This document shows, piece after piece, positions 1 through 5,957 of a stretch of 6,130 nucleotides of DNA (within the stretch, counting starts at the first letter, position 1; the number at the start of each line of letters is the position of its first letter). Position numbers and translations under genes: made by a program. The notes beneath the pieces are model-generated. The model ran no database searches and was not told the origin of the DNA. It worked only from the letters and a program-made list of their open reading frames with translations. Source of the stretch: DATFWK01 sp035259345 (GTDB lineage: Bacteria; Actinomycetota; Thermoleophilia; Miltoncostaeales; Miltoncostaeaceae); contig DATFWK010000040.1 of assembly GCA_035259345.1 (NCBI GenBank), positions 1 to 6,130 of the forward strand, written 5' to 3'.

Positions 1-51
1 GGCAACTGCGCGTACGAGGCCACCTTCGACTACTCCTCCGAGGGCGCTTGA
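1..51 (+). CDS. 3' end of a probable DUF1326-domain protein (partial)
   Basis: Frame 1 is open from the window edge to the TGA at 49-51 and encodes the last 16 residues, GNCAYEATFDYSSEGA. This Cys-Tyr-x-Ala-x-Phe-x-Tyr-Ser-Ser-x-Gly ending resembles the C-terminus of DUF1326 proteins, whose genes are commonly found directly upstream of DUF2182 genes. The stop overlaps the TTG start of the next gene (TTGA), so the two are probably co-transcribed and translationally coupled. The function of DUF1326 is unknown. Only a short tail is visible, so the family call leans heavily on the DUF2182 neighbour. Confidence 0.6.
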   Translation, partial: GNCAYEATFDYSSEGA

Positions 52-896
52 CCGCCCGCCGCCTGGCCGCCGGCGGCGAGGCCGGGCTCGCGCTCCTGCT
101 CCTGGGCCTCGCCGCGGTCGCGTGGCTGGTCGTCGACCGGCGCATGTCCGGGATGGACGGCGGCCCGTGGACCGACCTCGGGGCCATCGGCTTCTACGTG
201 CCGAGCTGGGTCGCGATGACCGCGGCGATGATGTTCCCCGCCCTCGTCCCCATGGTCGTCATCCGCTCACGGATCGACGCGTCCATGCCCGACGCGCCGG
301 GCGGCTCGCTCCGGAGCGCCCTCTTCGTCGGCGGCTACCTGGCGGCATGGACGGCCTACGGGCTCGCGGCCTTCGGCGCGCTCGCCCTCGTCCAGCGCCT
401 CTGGGGCGGCGCCCTCGACTGGGGCGCCGGCGGACGGGCGGCGGCCGCGGCGACGCTTGTGGCGGCGGCGCTCTACCAGGTGACGCCGGCCAAGTGGCGC
501 TGCCTGGCGCGCTGCAGGGCCCCGTTCACCTTCCTGATGGGCGGCTGGCGACCGGGCGCACGCGGTGCGCTGCGCATGGGTCTCGGCCACGGCGCATGGT
601 GCGTCGCCTGCTGCTGGGCCCTCATGGCCGCGCTCTTCGCGCTCGGCGTGATGAGCGTCGGATGGATGCTCCTGGTCGCCGGGCTGATCGCGGTCGAGCG
701 GCTGCTTCCGTGGGGCGCGCGGTCGGTCTCGATGGCCATCGCGCTCGTGCTCCTGACCCTGGGCGTCGGGGTGGCCGCCGCGCCGGGAAGCGTCCCGGGG
801 CTGACGCGCCCGGACGGCGGACTGGCCTGCTCAGGGCCGCCGGCCGCGAGCTCCATGGGGATGGCGGGGGGCTCGCAAGGGATGTGCAATAGCTGA
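48..896 (+). CDS. DUF2182 (COG5486-like) predicted metal-binding integral membrane protein
   Basis: A 282-residue polytopic inner-membrane protein of the DUF2182 family. Hydrophobic segments lie at about residues 12-29, 47-71, 90-115, 130-144, 183-201, 203-217 and 227-245. Family hallmarks are visible: the W54-x-x-M-x-x-AMM-x-P motif in the second segment, YQVTPAKWRCLARCR at 143-157, and HGAWCVACCW at 181-190 followed by VMSVGWM. The conserved Cys, His and Met residues are why the family is described as metal-binding; the biochemical role is not established. The C-terminal tail (about 258-282) carries C261, M270, M272, M279 and C280 and may add soft-metal ligands. The TTG start is chosen because it overlaps the upstream TGA and leaves the first membrane segment intact; a GAGGG at 40-44 is a poor, close ribosome site, consistent with coupling. 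The family call is firm, the function is not known. Confidence 0.9.
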   Translation: MTARRLAAGGEAGLALLLLGLAAVAWLVVDRRMSGMDGGPWTDLGAIGFYVPSWVAMTAAMMFPALVPMVVIRSRIDASMPDAPGGSLRSALFVGGYLAAWTAYGLAAFGALALVQRLWGGALDWGAGGRAAAAATLVAAALYQVTPAKWRCLARCRAPFTFLMGGWRPGARGALRMGLGHGAWCVACCWALMAALFALGVMSVGWMLLVAGLIAVERLLPWGARSVSMAIALVLLTLGVGVAAAPGSVPGLTRPDGGLACSGPPAASSMGMAGGSQGMCNS

Positions 897-928
897 CCTT
901 GGTCGCGGCTGACCGGCCCGCTTGCATC

Positions 929-941
929 CCCGCTCCGCGGG
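929..941. terminator. Small GC hairpin after the DUF2182 gene
   Basis: CCCGC-TCC-GCGGG forms a perfect 5-bp stem with a 3-nt loop, 32 bases after the DUF2182 stop. No T-tract follows, so it could be a weak or factor-assisted terminator, or chance in GC-rich DNA. The 104-bp gap (897-1000) must also hold the promoter of the CHRD gene, but no confident -35/-10 pair can be assigned. Confidence 0.25.
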
Positions 942-959
942 CGTGAGAGTCGCCTTCCG

Positions 960-978
960 GGCCCGTATCGATCGGGCC
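960..978. promoter_or_regulatory. Inverted repeat in the CHRD gene 5' region
   Basis: GGCCCG at 960-965 and CGGGCC at 973-978 are perfect reverse complements separated by the 7-nt spacer TATCGAT. The repeat ends 22 bases before the CHRD start codon and about 12 bases before its ribosome site. It could be an operator or a 5'-UTR hairpin. There is no direct evidence of function, and 6-bp arms arise easily at this GC content. Confidence 0.25.
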
Positions 979-989
979 GCGCCACGAGG

Positions 990-998
990 GGAGGAAGG
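990..998 (+). promoter_or_regulatory. Strong ribosome binding site for the CHRD gene
   Basis: GGAGGAAGG-type purine run (within GAGGGGAGGAAGGGA, 986-1000) directly precedes the ATG at 1001. It is the best Shine-Dalgarno sequence on the + strand of the window and fixes the start of the CHRD gene. It also suggests independent, efficient translation rather than coupling to the upstream gene. Confidence 0.7.
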
Positions 999-1000
999 GA

Positions 1001-1441
1001 ATGAGGAAGCGAGTCCTGGCGGTCGGCCTCGGCGTCGCGGTGGTCGCGGGCGCGGGTGCCGGCATGGCGCTGGCGAAGGGTGACACCGCGAACGCCACGC
1101 TCAACGCCAAGCAGGAGGTCCCGAAGCAGGCCGTCGCCGCGCCCAACGGGAAGGGCACCTTCACCGGCAATCTCACCGGCCGGCGGCTGCGTTGGAAGCT
1201 GACGTTCTCCGGCCTGAGCGGACCGGCCCTGGCCGCGCACATCCACCTGGGCAAGACCGGGAAGGCGGGCAACATCGTCGTCCCGCTCTGCGCCCCGTGC
1301 CGTAGCGGCGTGAGCGGCGTCGCCACCATCACCAACAAGCTGGAGAACACGATCAAGGCCGGCGGCGCGTACGTGAACGTGCACACGGCGAAGAACCCGG
1401 CCGGCGAGATCCGCGGCCAGCTCAAGTTCACCTCGACCTGA
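1001..1441 (+). CDS. Secreted CHRD-domain protein
   Basis: A 146-residue exported protein consisting of a signal peptide and one CHRD domain (the fold first described in chordin). Residues 1-25 form a Sec signal peptide: MRKR, a hydrophobic Ala/Val/Gly stretch, then ALA at 23-25 before KGD. The mature part has the CHRD pattern: a Leu/Asn-rich first strand ending in QEVP (38-41), AHIHLGKTGKAG (79-90), and YVNVHT (124-129) followed by GEIRGQLKF (135-143). The domain in bacteria is typically extracytoplasmic and of unknown role. H80, H82 and H128 are the conserved histidines; a CAPC pair at C97-C100 could form a disulfide or bind metal. It is a complete, stand-alone gene with its own strong ribosome site, and it follows the DUF1326/DUF2182 pair. 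The family call is secure; the function is open. Confidence 0.9.
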   Translation: MRKRVLAVGLGVAVVAGAGAGMALAKGDTANATLNAKQEVPKQAVAAPNGKGTFTGNLTGRRLRWKLTFSGLSGPALAAHIHLGKTGKAGNIVVPLCAPCRSGVSGVATITNKLENTIKAGGAYVNVHTAKNPAGEIRGQLKFTST

Positions 1442-1453
1442 TGCTCCTGGGCC

Positions 1454-1480
1454 GGCGCGCGCGGCCACGTCGCGCGCGTC
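1454..1480. terminator. GC-rich hairpin between convergent genes
   Basis: GGCGCGCGC (1454-1462) pairs with GCGCGCGTC (1472-1480) with one G-T wobble, around a 9-nt loop; the inner 7 bp are perfect. It fills the 37-bp gap between the CHRD stop and the convergent Fur-family stop (TGA on the - strand at 1479-1481). Its position suits a bidirectional terminator. No T-tract is present on either side, so it is not a textbook intrinsic terminator. Confidence 0.45.
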
Positions 1481-1946
1481 AGCCCGAGGCGCTCTCCTCG
1501 AGCCGGCGGCAGTCCTCGCAGAGCCCGACGATCGGGAAGTGGCTGAAGCGGGCCTCGTAGCCGAAGTCCGCCAGGATCCGCCGCCGGACCGGGTCGAGCC
1601 GCGCGGCGTCCACCGCCGTGACGCGGTCGCACCGCTCGCAGGCGAGGTACTCGCGCTCGCCGGCGACGATCAGCGCGTAGAGCCCGGGCCCGTGCGCGAC
1701 GTGCAGGTGGCGCACCGCGCCGAGCTCCTCGAGGCGCTCGAGCGCACGGTAGACGGAGGACGCGTCCAGCGCTCCCCCGCTCTCCGCCGCGATGCGCTCC
1801 GCCGAGATCGGGCCCTCGGCCGCGAAGAGCGTCTCGAGCACCAGCCGCCGCGAGGCGGAGAACCGCCCGCCCTCCCGGCGCAGGGCCTCGGCGACGTCGT
1901 CGAGGTCGCGGAACTCGAGCCGGGGGCTGCGGGGTGCGTGCGGCAT
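1479..1946 (-). CDS. Fur-family transcriptional regulator with atypical metal-sensing site
   Basis: A 155-residue Fur-superfamily DNA-binding protein. The N-terminal winged helix spans about residues 12-85: RFSASRRLVLETLF (28-41), PISAERIA (46-53), and the recognition-helix region LDASSVYRALERLEELGAV (60-78). The C-terminal dimerisation domain keeps both zinc-binding pairs, C103/C106 (CERC) and C143/C146 (CEDC). The usual sensor motif HHDH, just before the first CxxC, is EREY here (97-100). The positions matching E. coli Fur H33 and E81 look like P46 and A91. It may therefore sense something other than the usual Fe/Zn/Mn/Ni, or be metal-independent. ATG at 1946 lies 25 bases after the nagA stop, with no clear Shine-Dalgarno, suggesting it is the last gene of that operon. 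The subgroup (Fur, Zur, PerR, Nur) cannot be assigned. Confidence 0.88.
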   Translation of the reverse strand: MPHAPRSPRLEFRDLDDVAEALRREGGRFSASRRLVLETLFAAEGPISAERIAAESGGALDASSVYRALERLEELGAVRHLHVAHGPGLYALIVAGEREYLACERCDRVTAVDAARLDPVRRRILADFGYEARFSHFPIVGLCEDCRRLEESASG

Positions 1947-1971
1947 CGCACGAGCGTAGCCGTCGGGCCGG

Positions 1972-3138
1972 TCAGGCGCGCCGCGCGGAGTCGGAGGCCG
2001 CCGCCCGCAGATGCACGACGTCCCCGCCGACGACGGTGGCGACCGTCCGCAGGCTCGGATCGAGCAGCGTCAGGTCCCCGGCGAGCCCGATCTCGACGGC
2101 GCCCAGGTCGTCTCGCCCGAGCAGGCTCGCGGGCGTGAGCGTGACCGTCGCGAGCGCCTCGGCCACCGTGCAGCCGGCGAAGCGGACGAGGTTGGCGACG
2201 CACGCATCCAGGCCGGTGTCGCCTCCCGCCAGGGTCCCGTCCACGAACCGGGGGCCCTCGGGCCCGGCCAGCACCTCGCGGCCGCCGACGCGGATCGCAG
2301 TCGTTCCGGCACCGAGGGCCGCCACGGCGTCCGAGACCAGGTTGCACCGCGCCGGGCCGATCGCGCGCCAGGCGAGCCTGACGATCGCGGGGTCCACGTG
2401 CCGCCCGTCGGCGATCAGCCCGGCGACCACCGGCAGCCCGCCGAGCACTGCGCCCGCCGGCCCGGGCGCCCGGTGGTGGATCGGGGCCATCGCGTTGAAG
2501 AGGTGGGTCGCGTAGCGCACACCGGCCGCGGCCGCTGCGCTCATCTCGGCCGCGCTCGCCTCGGTGTGGCCGGCACCGACCACGACGCCGCGCCGGCTCA
2601 GCTCCGCCACCGCGTCGAGCGCTCCGGGAAGCTCCGGGGCCAGCGTCACCACGGCCACCCCTCGCTCGCGCGACCAGCCGTCGAAGACCGCGGGCTCGGC
2701 CGGGCGCAGGTGCCGCTGGTCGTGCGCGCCCGCACGGCGCGGGCTGAGCATCGGGCCCTCGAAGTGCCAGCCCAGCGGCCGCGCACCGCGCCATCCCGGG
2801 GGCGGCCCCGCGTCGGCCACGGCCAGGGCGCGCCGGTAGCGGTCAGCCGGGGCGCTGACCAGGGTCGGCAGGAACGCGGTCACGCCGAACCGCGGCAGGG
2901 CCGCGGCGACCTCCCAGAGACCCTCCGGCTCGTCGGTGAGGTCGATGCCGGCGGCCCCGTTCACCTGCAGGTCGAGGAAGCCCGGGGCCACGGTGAGCTC
3001 GGTCGCGTCGAGAACCCGCGAGGGCGCGTCGAGCGCCGGCCCGACCGCATCGATGCGACCGTCGCGCACGAGCACGTCGGCGAGCCGGCCGTCCGCGAGC
3101 CGGCCGCCGGCGACCAGGAGGCGGCCGTCGCCGCTCAC
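1972..3138 (-). CDS. nagA: N-acetylglucosamine-6-phosphate deacetylase
   Basis: Cytosolic amidohydrolase that converts N-acetylglucosamine-6-phosphate to glucosamine-6-phosphate and acetate, in amino-sugar and cell-wall recycling. With a GTG start at 3138 the protein has 388 residues, normal for NagA. Visible motifs, in order: PGFLDLQVNG (52-61), WHFEGPMLSP (124-133) with metal ligand E128 and GAHD (137-140), GAGHTEAS (188-195) with H191, THLFNAM (211-217) with H212 followed by HHRAPG, DGRHVDP (244-250), and LVSDAVAA (267-274) with catalytic D270. The open frame extends to a GTG at 3174, but the extra 12 residues are polar, have no ribosome site, and overlap the small upstream frame. GTG 3138 overlaps that frame's TGA (GTGA) and has GGAG four bases upstream. 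No nagB or transporter gene is visible. The product call is firm; the start is probable. Confidence 0.93.
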   Translation of the reverse strand: MSGDGRLLVAGGRLADGRLADVLVRDGRIDAVGPALDAPSRVLDATELTVAPGFLDLQVNGAAGIDLTDEPEGLWEVAAALPRFGVTAFLPTLVSAPADRYRRALAVADAGPPPGWRGARPLGWHFEGPMLSPRRAGAHDQRHLRPAEPAVFDGWSRERGVAVVTLAPELPGALDAVAELSRRGVVVGAGHTEASAAEMSAAAAAGVRYATHLFNAMAPIHHRAPGPAGAVLGGLPVVAGLIADGRHVDPAIVRLAWRAIGPARCNLVSDAVAALGAGTTAIRVGGREVLAGPEGPRFVDGTLAGGDTGLDACVANLVRFAGCTVAEALATVTLTPASLLGRDDLGAVEIGLAGDLTLLDPSLRTVATVVGGDVVHLRAAASDSARRA

Positions 3139-3236
3139 ACCACTCCGTTCCGCGAGACCGTCGCCACGCCCCACTGGAACCCGTCGGGAAACCGGCGCTC
3201 GGCGGAAGCGGGCGACCCGGCCGCTCGAGCGGTCAT
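3135..3236 (-). pseudogene. 33-codon ORF matching the start of a GH1 beta-glucosidase (5' remnant)
   Basis: ATG at 3236 begins a 33-codon frame ending in TGA at 3135-3137. GGAGG five bases before the ATG is among the best ribosome sites in the window. Residues 15-26, RFPDGFQWGVAT, match the opening of family 1 glycosyl hydrolases, where the pattern (K/R)FPxGFxWGxAT normally continues into S-x-Q-x-EG. Here it breaks after T26 into VSRNGVV and a stop, so the Gln and everything after it are missing. The simplest reading is a GH1 gene reduced to its 5' end by a deletion joining it to the nagA translation start. The frame starts 28 bases after the hypF stop and its TGA overlaps the nagA GTG, so it may still couple translation to nagA. 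An alternative is a leader peptide with chance resemblance. Confidence 0.6.
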
Positions 3237-3241
3237 CGGCA

Positions 3242-3246
3242 CCTCC
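3242..3246 (-). promoter_or_regulatory. Ribosome binding site for the GH1-like stub
   Basis: On the - strand, GGGGAGGTGCCG directly precedes the ATG at 3236, giving a GGAGG core with a 5-base spacer. It lies in the 28-base gap after hypF and supports this ATG as a real, once or still used start. Confidence 0.65.
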
Positions 3247-3264
3247 CCGTCGTGCCGGCCGACC

Positions 3265-5598
3265 CTATCCCAGCCGGAGGGTCCTCGCGGAGCTGCGGGA
3301 GGCCGCGGCGGCCAAGCGGGCAGCCGCGACTGCCGCCTGTCCGTAGGAGATGCCGCCGTCGTTGGCCGGGAGGCGCTCCGGCGCGAGGACGCGGAGGCCC
3401 TCCGCCGCGAGCCGCTCACCCACACCCTCGAGGAGCCGGCGGTTCTGGAAGACGCCGCCCGAGAGCACGACGGTGCCCGTCCCCCGCTCCCCGGCCAGGC
3501 GCGCACAGGACTCGGCGGTCGCGGCGACGACGGCGTTCTGGAAGCGCGCGGCGATCGTCGCCGGGAAGCGCCCGGCCTCGGCGTCCCGCAGCGCCGCCCG
3601 GATCGTCGGCCGCCCGTCGAGCACGAGCCGCCCGTCGCCATTGGGGGCCGCGGGGAGCGGGTATGCGTCGCCCTCGGCCGGGTCGGCGGCCGCCTCGAGC
3701 TCGACGGCGGCCTGCCCCTCGTAGCTCACGCGGGCGCGGATGCCGGCGAGCGCGGCTACGGCGTCGAAGAGACGGCCCATGCTGGTGGTCACCGGCGCCG
3801 CGATGCCCGTGGCGGCCATCTGCGCGACGGCCCGCCAGGTGCGTGGGTCGACATGCGCCTCCAGCGACGCGGGCAGAACGGGCGCGTCCCCGAGCGCCTC
3901 GACCAGCCAGGCGCACGCCATCCGCCACGGCTCGCGCACGGCCACGTCGCCGCCCGGGAGCCGCACCGGGCGCAGGTGGCCCAGGCGCTCGAAGCCCTCG
4001 AGGCCGCCGCACAGGAGCTCGCCGCCCCAGACCGTGCCGTCCGTCCCGTACCCGGTTCCGTCGAAGATCGCCCCGACCGCCGGGCCCGTCTCGCCGTGCT
4101 CGGCCAGGCAGGCGGCCAGGTGCGCGTGGTGGTGCTGCACGCCGACGTGCTCGACGCCCTCCCGCTCGAGCGCGTACCGCGTGGCGAGCGCGTCCGGGTG
4201 GAGGTCGTGAGCGACCGCCTCCGGGGCGACCGCGAAGAGGCGCTCGAAGTGCTCGACCCCCTCGACGAAGCTCAGGAGCGTCTCGTAGCCCTTCAGGTCG
4301 CCGATGTGGTGGCCGACCCAGGCTCGGGTGCCGCGGACGAGGCAGAAGGTGCTCTTGAGCTCGGCCCCGCAGGCCAGGAGCGGCCGTGGCGTGGCGACCG
4401 GCAGCTCCAGCGGCGCCGGCGCGAGGCCGCGCGAGCGTCGGAGGACCAGCGGCCCTCGGCCCCGGACGGCCCGCACCACCGAATCGTCCGTTCGCGTCGC
4501 GATGGGCCGGTCGTGGCGGAGGACGAGGTCCGCGATGCCGCCGAGCCGCTCGATGGCGTCGGCGTCGTCGCTCGCGATCGGCTCGTCCGAGACGTTGCCG
4601 CTCGTCATGACCAGCGGCTCGCCGGCGTCGGCAAGCAGCAGATGGTGGAGCGGCGAGTACGGCAGCATGACGCCGAGCTCGCGCGAGCGCGGCGCCACCG
4701 CGGCCGCGACCGCCGCCCCGGGCCGCCGCGGCGCGATCACGATCGGCCGCTCGGGGGCGGCGAGCAGGGCGATCTCGCCGTCGCCCAGCTCGGCGAGCAC
4801 GCGGGCCTGGCCCAGGTCCCGCGCCATGATCGCGAACGGCTTCTCCTCCCGCCGCTTGCGCGCCCGGAGCGCGGCGACGGCCTCCTCCCCGGCCGCCCGG
4901 CACGCGAGGTGGTACCCGCCGATGCCCTTGACCGCGACGACCGCGCCGTCGCGGAGCGCCCCGGCGGCGGCCCGCAGGGCCGCGTCGCGCTCCGCGACCA
5001 CTCCGCCCGCCGGCTCGACCAGGGCGAGGTGGGGCCCGCAGGCCGGGCAGGCGTTCGGCTGGGCGTGGAAGCGGCGGTCGGCGGGGTCCTCGTACTCCGC
5101 GCGGCAGGCCGCGCACATCGCGAAGCCGGCCATCGTCGTGAGCAGACGGTCGTACGGGACGCCGAGGACGATCGTGAAGCGCGGCCCGCAGTCCGTGCAG
5201 TTGACGAACGGGTAGCGGTGGCGGCGGTCCGCCGGGTCGAAGAGCTCGGCGAGGCACGCGTCGCACGTGGCGACGTCCGGCGCGACCGGCGCGTCGACCG
5301 GCCCGCCGCGCTCGCTCGCGACGATGCGAAAGCCCCGCTCGCCGATCGGGGCCAGCTCCTCGACCTCCACCCGCTCCACCGCCGCGAGCGGGGGCGCCTC
5401 CACCGGCAGCCGCCGCAGCAGCGCGGCGACGGCCGCCGGCGTCCCCTCCGCCTCGACGACCACGCCGCGCTCGTCGTTGCCCGCGTGGCCCGCGAGGCCG
5501 AGGCCCGTCGCCAGCCGGTAGACGTACGGGCGGAAGCCGACGCCCTGGACGATGCCAGCGACCCGCACGCGCACCCTGCGCCTGCGCGGCCCGCTCAC
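3265..5598 (-). CDS. hypF: Carbamoyltransferase HypF (NiFe-hydrogenase maturation)
   Basis: HypF uses carbamoyl phosphate and ATP to carbamoylate the C-terminal cysteine of HypE, the source of the CN ligands of the [NiFe]-hydrogenase active site; it is cytosolic. The 777 residues show the full architecture: acylphosphatase domain (about 8-95) with VQGVGFRP (R23) and N41; two zinc-finger units with C112/C115, C134/C137 (NCTDCGPRFTI), C162/C165 and C184/C187; a YrdC-like domain with VKGIGGYHLAC (223-233), RKRREEKPF (247-255) and MTSGNVSDEP (331-340); and a Kae1-like domain with QHHHAH (488-493), DGTGYG (513-518) and, near the end, LSGGVFQNR. The GTG start at 5598 overlaps the TGA of the upstream SIS gene (GTGA) with a GAGGGGGG run about ten bases before it. 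Nothing looks missing. It implies that a [NiFe]-hydrogenase and other hyp genes exist in this genome, outside the window. Confidence 0.96.
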   Translation of the reverse strand: MSGPRRRRVRVRVAGIVQGVGFRPYVYRLATGLGLAGHAGNDERGVVVEAEGTPAAVAALLRRLPVEAPPLAAVERVEVEELAPIGERGFRIVASERGGPVDAPVAPDVATCDACLAELFDPADRRHRYPFVNCTDCGPRFTIVLGVPYDRLLTTMAGFAMCAACRAEYEDPADRRFHAQPNACPACGPHLALVEPAGGVVAERDAALRAAAGALRDGAVVAVKGIGGYHLACRAAGEEAVAALRARKRREEKPFAIMARDLGQARVLAELGDGEIALLAAPERPIVIAPRRPGAAVAAAVAPRSRELGVMLPYSPLHHLLLADAGEPLVMTSGNVSDEPIASDDADAIERLGGIADLVLRHDRPIATRTDDSVVRAVRGRGPLVLRRSRGLAPAPLELPVATPRPLLACGAELKSTFCLVRGTRAWVGHHIGDLKGYETLLSFVEGVEHFERLFAVAPEAVAHDLHPDALATRYALEREGVEHVGVQHHHAHLAACLAEHGETGPAVGAIFDGTGYGTDGTVWGGELLCGGLEGFERLGHLRPVRLPGGDVAVREPWRMACAWLVEALGDAPVLPASLEAHVDPRTWRAVAQMAATGIAAPVTTSMGRLFDAVAALAGIRARVSYEGQAAVELEAAADPAEGDAYPLPAAPNGDGRLVLDGRPTIRAALRDAEAGRFPATIAARFQNAVVAATAESCARLAGERGTGTVVLSGGVFQNRRLLEGVGERLAAEGLRVLAPERLPANDGGISYGQAAVAAARLAAAASRSSARTLRLG

Positions 5599-5957
5599 GT
5601 CGCCGTGCCCCCCTCGGCCTCGACCAGCTCGCGCAGCACGTGGTAGGCGCTCGCCTGCGCCTCCTGGATGCGCGGGATGTGCTGCGAGCGGGTGACCACC
5701 ACGTGGTCGGCGAGGCCCTCGGCGGCGATGCGCCCGCCGTCGTAGCCGACGAGCGCGACCGTGACGAGGCCGCCGCGGCGCGCCTCGTGGAGCGCCTCGA
5801 CGACGTTGGCGGAGCCGCCGCTGGTGGAGATCGCGAGCAGGACGTCGCCCGGGCGCCCGTGGGCGATGACCTGGCGCTGGAAGATCTCCTCCACGCCGAC
5901 GTCGTTGGCGATCGCGGTGAGGATGGCCGGGTCCTCGGTGAGGTCGACGGCCCGCCT
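5595..5957 (-). CDS. SIS-domain phosphoheptose-isomerase-like protein, C-terminal part only
   Basis: The frame encodes the C-terminal ~120 residues of a GmhA-like sugar isomerase (SIS) protein. Visible are DLTEDPAILTAIANDVGVEE, the phosphosugar loop ISTSGGSANV, VALVGYDGGRI, and PRIQEAQASAYHVLRELVE. In the last block Q and H eight residues apart match the E. coli GmhA zinc ligands Q172 and H180. Its stop overlaps the hypF start. From memory, SIS proteins of this type occur inside actinobacterial hyp clusters; their role there is unknown, and LPS heptose synthesis seems unlikely. The 5' half is missing: upstream of about 5957 the frame loses homology and meets a stop at 6012-6014, while the opposite strand encodes the missing segment. 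A GTG at 5894 could in principle start a 99-residue product, but it falls inside the conserved fold and is probably not a native start. Confidence 0.82.
   Translation of the reverse strand, partial: RRAVDLTEDPAILTAIANDVGVEEIFQRQVIAHGRPGDVLLAISTSGGSANVVEALHEARRGGLVTVALVGYDGGRIAAEGLADHVVVTRSQHIPRIQEAQASAYHVLRELVEAEGGTAT
5907..5954. repeat. Inverted near-repeat, left arm (pairs with 6083-6130)
   Basis: Read on the - strand, this 48-bp stretch matches + strand 6083-6130 at 42 of 48 positions by hand alignment, with no gaps. Both arms encode the (P/R)A(I/V)DLT(D/E)DPAILTAIA segment of a SIS protein. Most differences are at third codon positions or conservative (Ile/Val, Asp/Glu), as expected of diverged coding copies rather than one duplicated sequence. 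The right arm is cut by the window edge, so the repeat may be longer. Confidence 0.75.

Noticed and set aside
473..1632. Long open frames on the - strand (473-1468 and 622-1632) opposite the DUF2182 and CHRD genes
   Set aside because: They run through the intergenic gap and the opposite strand of clear genes, have Arg/Pro-rich composition without motifs, and lack ribosome sites.
3139..3174. NagA start at the GTG at 3174
   Set aside because: It adds 12 polar residues not expected in NagA, has no ribosome site, and overlaps the GH1-like stub. GTG 3138 has a GGAG and a GTGA overlap.
2011..5646. A 1211-codon open frame on the + strand, antisense to nagA and hypF
   Set aside because: Its translation is low-complexity Arg/Ala/Gly/Pro/Asp-rich with no recognisable domain, and it mirrors two well-supported genes. 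Such frames are expected opposite GC-rich genes because stop codons are rare there.
5595..5894. A native 99-residue gene starting at the GTG at 5894
   Set aside because: Homology to the SIS family continues upstream of 5894 in the same frame to about 5957, so this GTG is an internal valine codon and the gene is truncated, not short.
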